NCBI RefSeq assembly: GCF_036669915.1
Contig: NC_089312.1
Location: 22,545,904 to 22,609,903, forward strand
Length of the DNA: 64,000 nt
Reading direction: 5' to 3'
DNA from: Pocillopora verrucosa
Lineage: Eukaryota > Cnidaria > Anthozoa > Scleractinia > Pocilloporidae
A program made the position numbers and the translations under genes. Under the pieces are notes generated by a model, which searched no databases, was not told the origin of the DNA, and saw only the letters and a program-made list of their open reading frames with translations. Shown here piece by piece: positions 62,700-64,000 of the stretch (positions are counted from its first letter, which is position 1; each line of letters begins with the position of its first letter).

Positions 62700-64000
62700 T
62701 CTTTATTTCATGCGCGTTTTTAAAAAATTGGGAAAAACGAAGTGTACCGCGCGCAGCCGACCGGTCAAACAGGTTTTTTTTCCTTACACGATGTACGGAA
62801 TAACCAACTGAACAATATCGCAGGATATTTGTACTCGATTCGTGCGTTCTTTGTAATCTACTGAGGGCAGGTGCATCATAAAAAATATACAGTACTTTTC
62901 TATAAAATACTTTTTGAGCTTATCATTAAGCGGTAGAGAATTTTTCTGTATACTTAAATTGAAATTTTGAAGCCCAATTGTTAAATGTCTTGGCTCTAGA
63001 TGCTAACACCAAATTTAAAGCTTGTGCCTCAAAAATTAAGCATTCTTAAACAATTCAAAGATTTCATTTTATAAATCTAAGAGACGATTTTGATTTTCAG
63101 TTGAGAACATTATTGCAACGTAGTTAGTTCTTCTGGCAAACACCAAAATACAACAACGGATGTTTCTATTGATATAGGCGTGGCTGGGTGCCGAGTTCTG
63201 TCGCTCTTGTTATTTTCTTTAATAAATCTTATAAGGCCGCATTTTTATATTTGAAATATGAAGAAGAACACGGTTGTTTGTGGCTTGAAGGATTTATACA
63301 GAAGAAGCAAGCGATAGGAAAATAGAGTAATAAATTGTGGTTTAAACTCCGTTCCTATAATCGTTGTTTACATTCTGGCATGGTGATCTCAAAGGAATTG
63401 CTGGCAAACATTTAGATTTTTTGCTTGTTGTTACTTGAATACAAAATAATGACCCGTTTACTAAAATATAAATAACAATAACTAAACGCAAGTAGAAGGA
63501 AGGCAACAATGGATTTTAATTTCTATAATTTACGAGAACATCCATCGCTTATCATGTTAAATTTATCGTTAAATTCAGGTTGCGTTCACGTTATTTTTTA
63601 GAGCGACTCGACTCTGCAAGATTTAAAAACTAATTTATACTTATTTTAAACCGCGAAATAGTTTTAACGTTGGGGTTTCTAATACTGAGAAACCCACACT
63701 CGATCATTACGACTTCATCATTTCTTTTCATTTTCTTGCAGATTGATTGAAACACGAAGGTAAAAGACAGGATCTATTCAGAGGTTTAAATAGATGCAGC
63801 ACATTTCTCTGAAGAATACAGTGAGTCAGAACCAAGAGACATTCACTAAAATCGACAACTTAATTGAAGCCAATCGTAAGCAAATGTGATTTCGCGATTT
63901 TGTTGGACTATGAATTTTTTTGTCAGTCATGTCGGTCATGGTATGGGCTGTTTAAACATTTTAAATTTTCCCGCCAAAAAACTTAGAAAAAATACGGGCT
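62700..64000. other. Intergenic to window end, no gene supported
   Basis: The sequence is AT-rich with only short open frames. A possible 3' UTR exon of the preceding short gene could begin at 63743 (TTCTTGCAG|ATTGATTG). Confidence 0.35.

Noticed and set aside
1-64000. CRISPR arrays, operons or bacterial signals
   Set aside because: The window shows spliced genes, SINEs and MITEs. The short tandem repeats present are transposon subrepeats and microsatellites, not spacer arrays.

Overview
The window looks like nuclear DNA from an animal, most likely an anthozoan cnidarian such as a stony coral. It has intron-rich genes with GT/AG junctions, a DZIP3-type HEPN domain joined to a TRIM/NHL protein, tRNA-derived SINEs and many small fold-back transposons in AT-rich DNA. 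The species cannot be named from the sequence. All gene models below were built by hand from reading frames, splice sites and phases; no search was run.

Left third (about 1-28.1 kb): a degenerate tandem duplication of roughly 12-15 kb. Each unit holds a minus-strand HEPN + B-box/coiled-coil/filamin/NHL gene, then a plus-strand small gene of five exons. In the right-hand unit both are intact: an 815-residue HEPN-TRIM/NHL fusion (16904-20131) and a 138-residue protein with no recognised family (22995-27808). In the left-hand unit both are dead. The TRIM exon there carries a 1.19-kb transposon with an 8-bp target duplication and two nonsense codons; the small gene has a shifted splice acceptor, a frameshift and a deleted stop region. 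Scraps of a further HEPN and a further NHL copy suggest a larger birth-and-death cluster.

Middle (29.5-41.6 kb): two convergent paralogues of the glutamate carboxypeptidase II / NAALADase family (M28 zinc peptidases) with the same five-exon structure. The minus-strand copy is intact (737 residues). The plus-strand copy differs in its last exon by a 31-bp deletion that breaks the frame between the zinc-ligand regions.

Right (44.2-57.6 kb): two genes start head to head about 440 bp apart. On the minus strand is an eight-exon, 928-residue VWA + DUF4537 + coiled-coil protein of the C11orf16/VWA3B type. On the plus strand is a five-exon, 156-residue AKIP1 homologue. AKIP1 and C11orf16 are also neighbours in human, so this looks like a very old linkage. 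From 57.6 to 64 kb there is a possible short two-exon gene plus several transposon remnants and little else that I can support.
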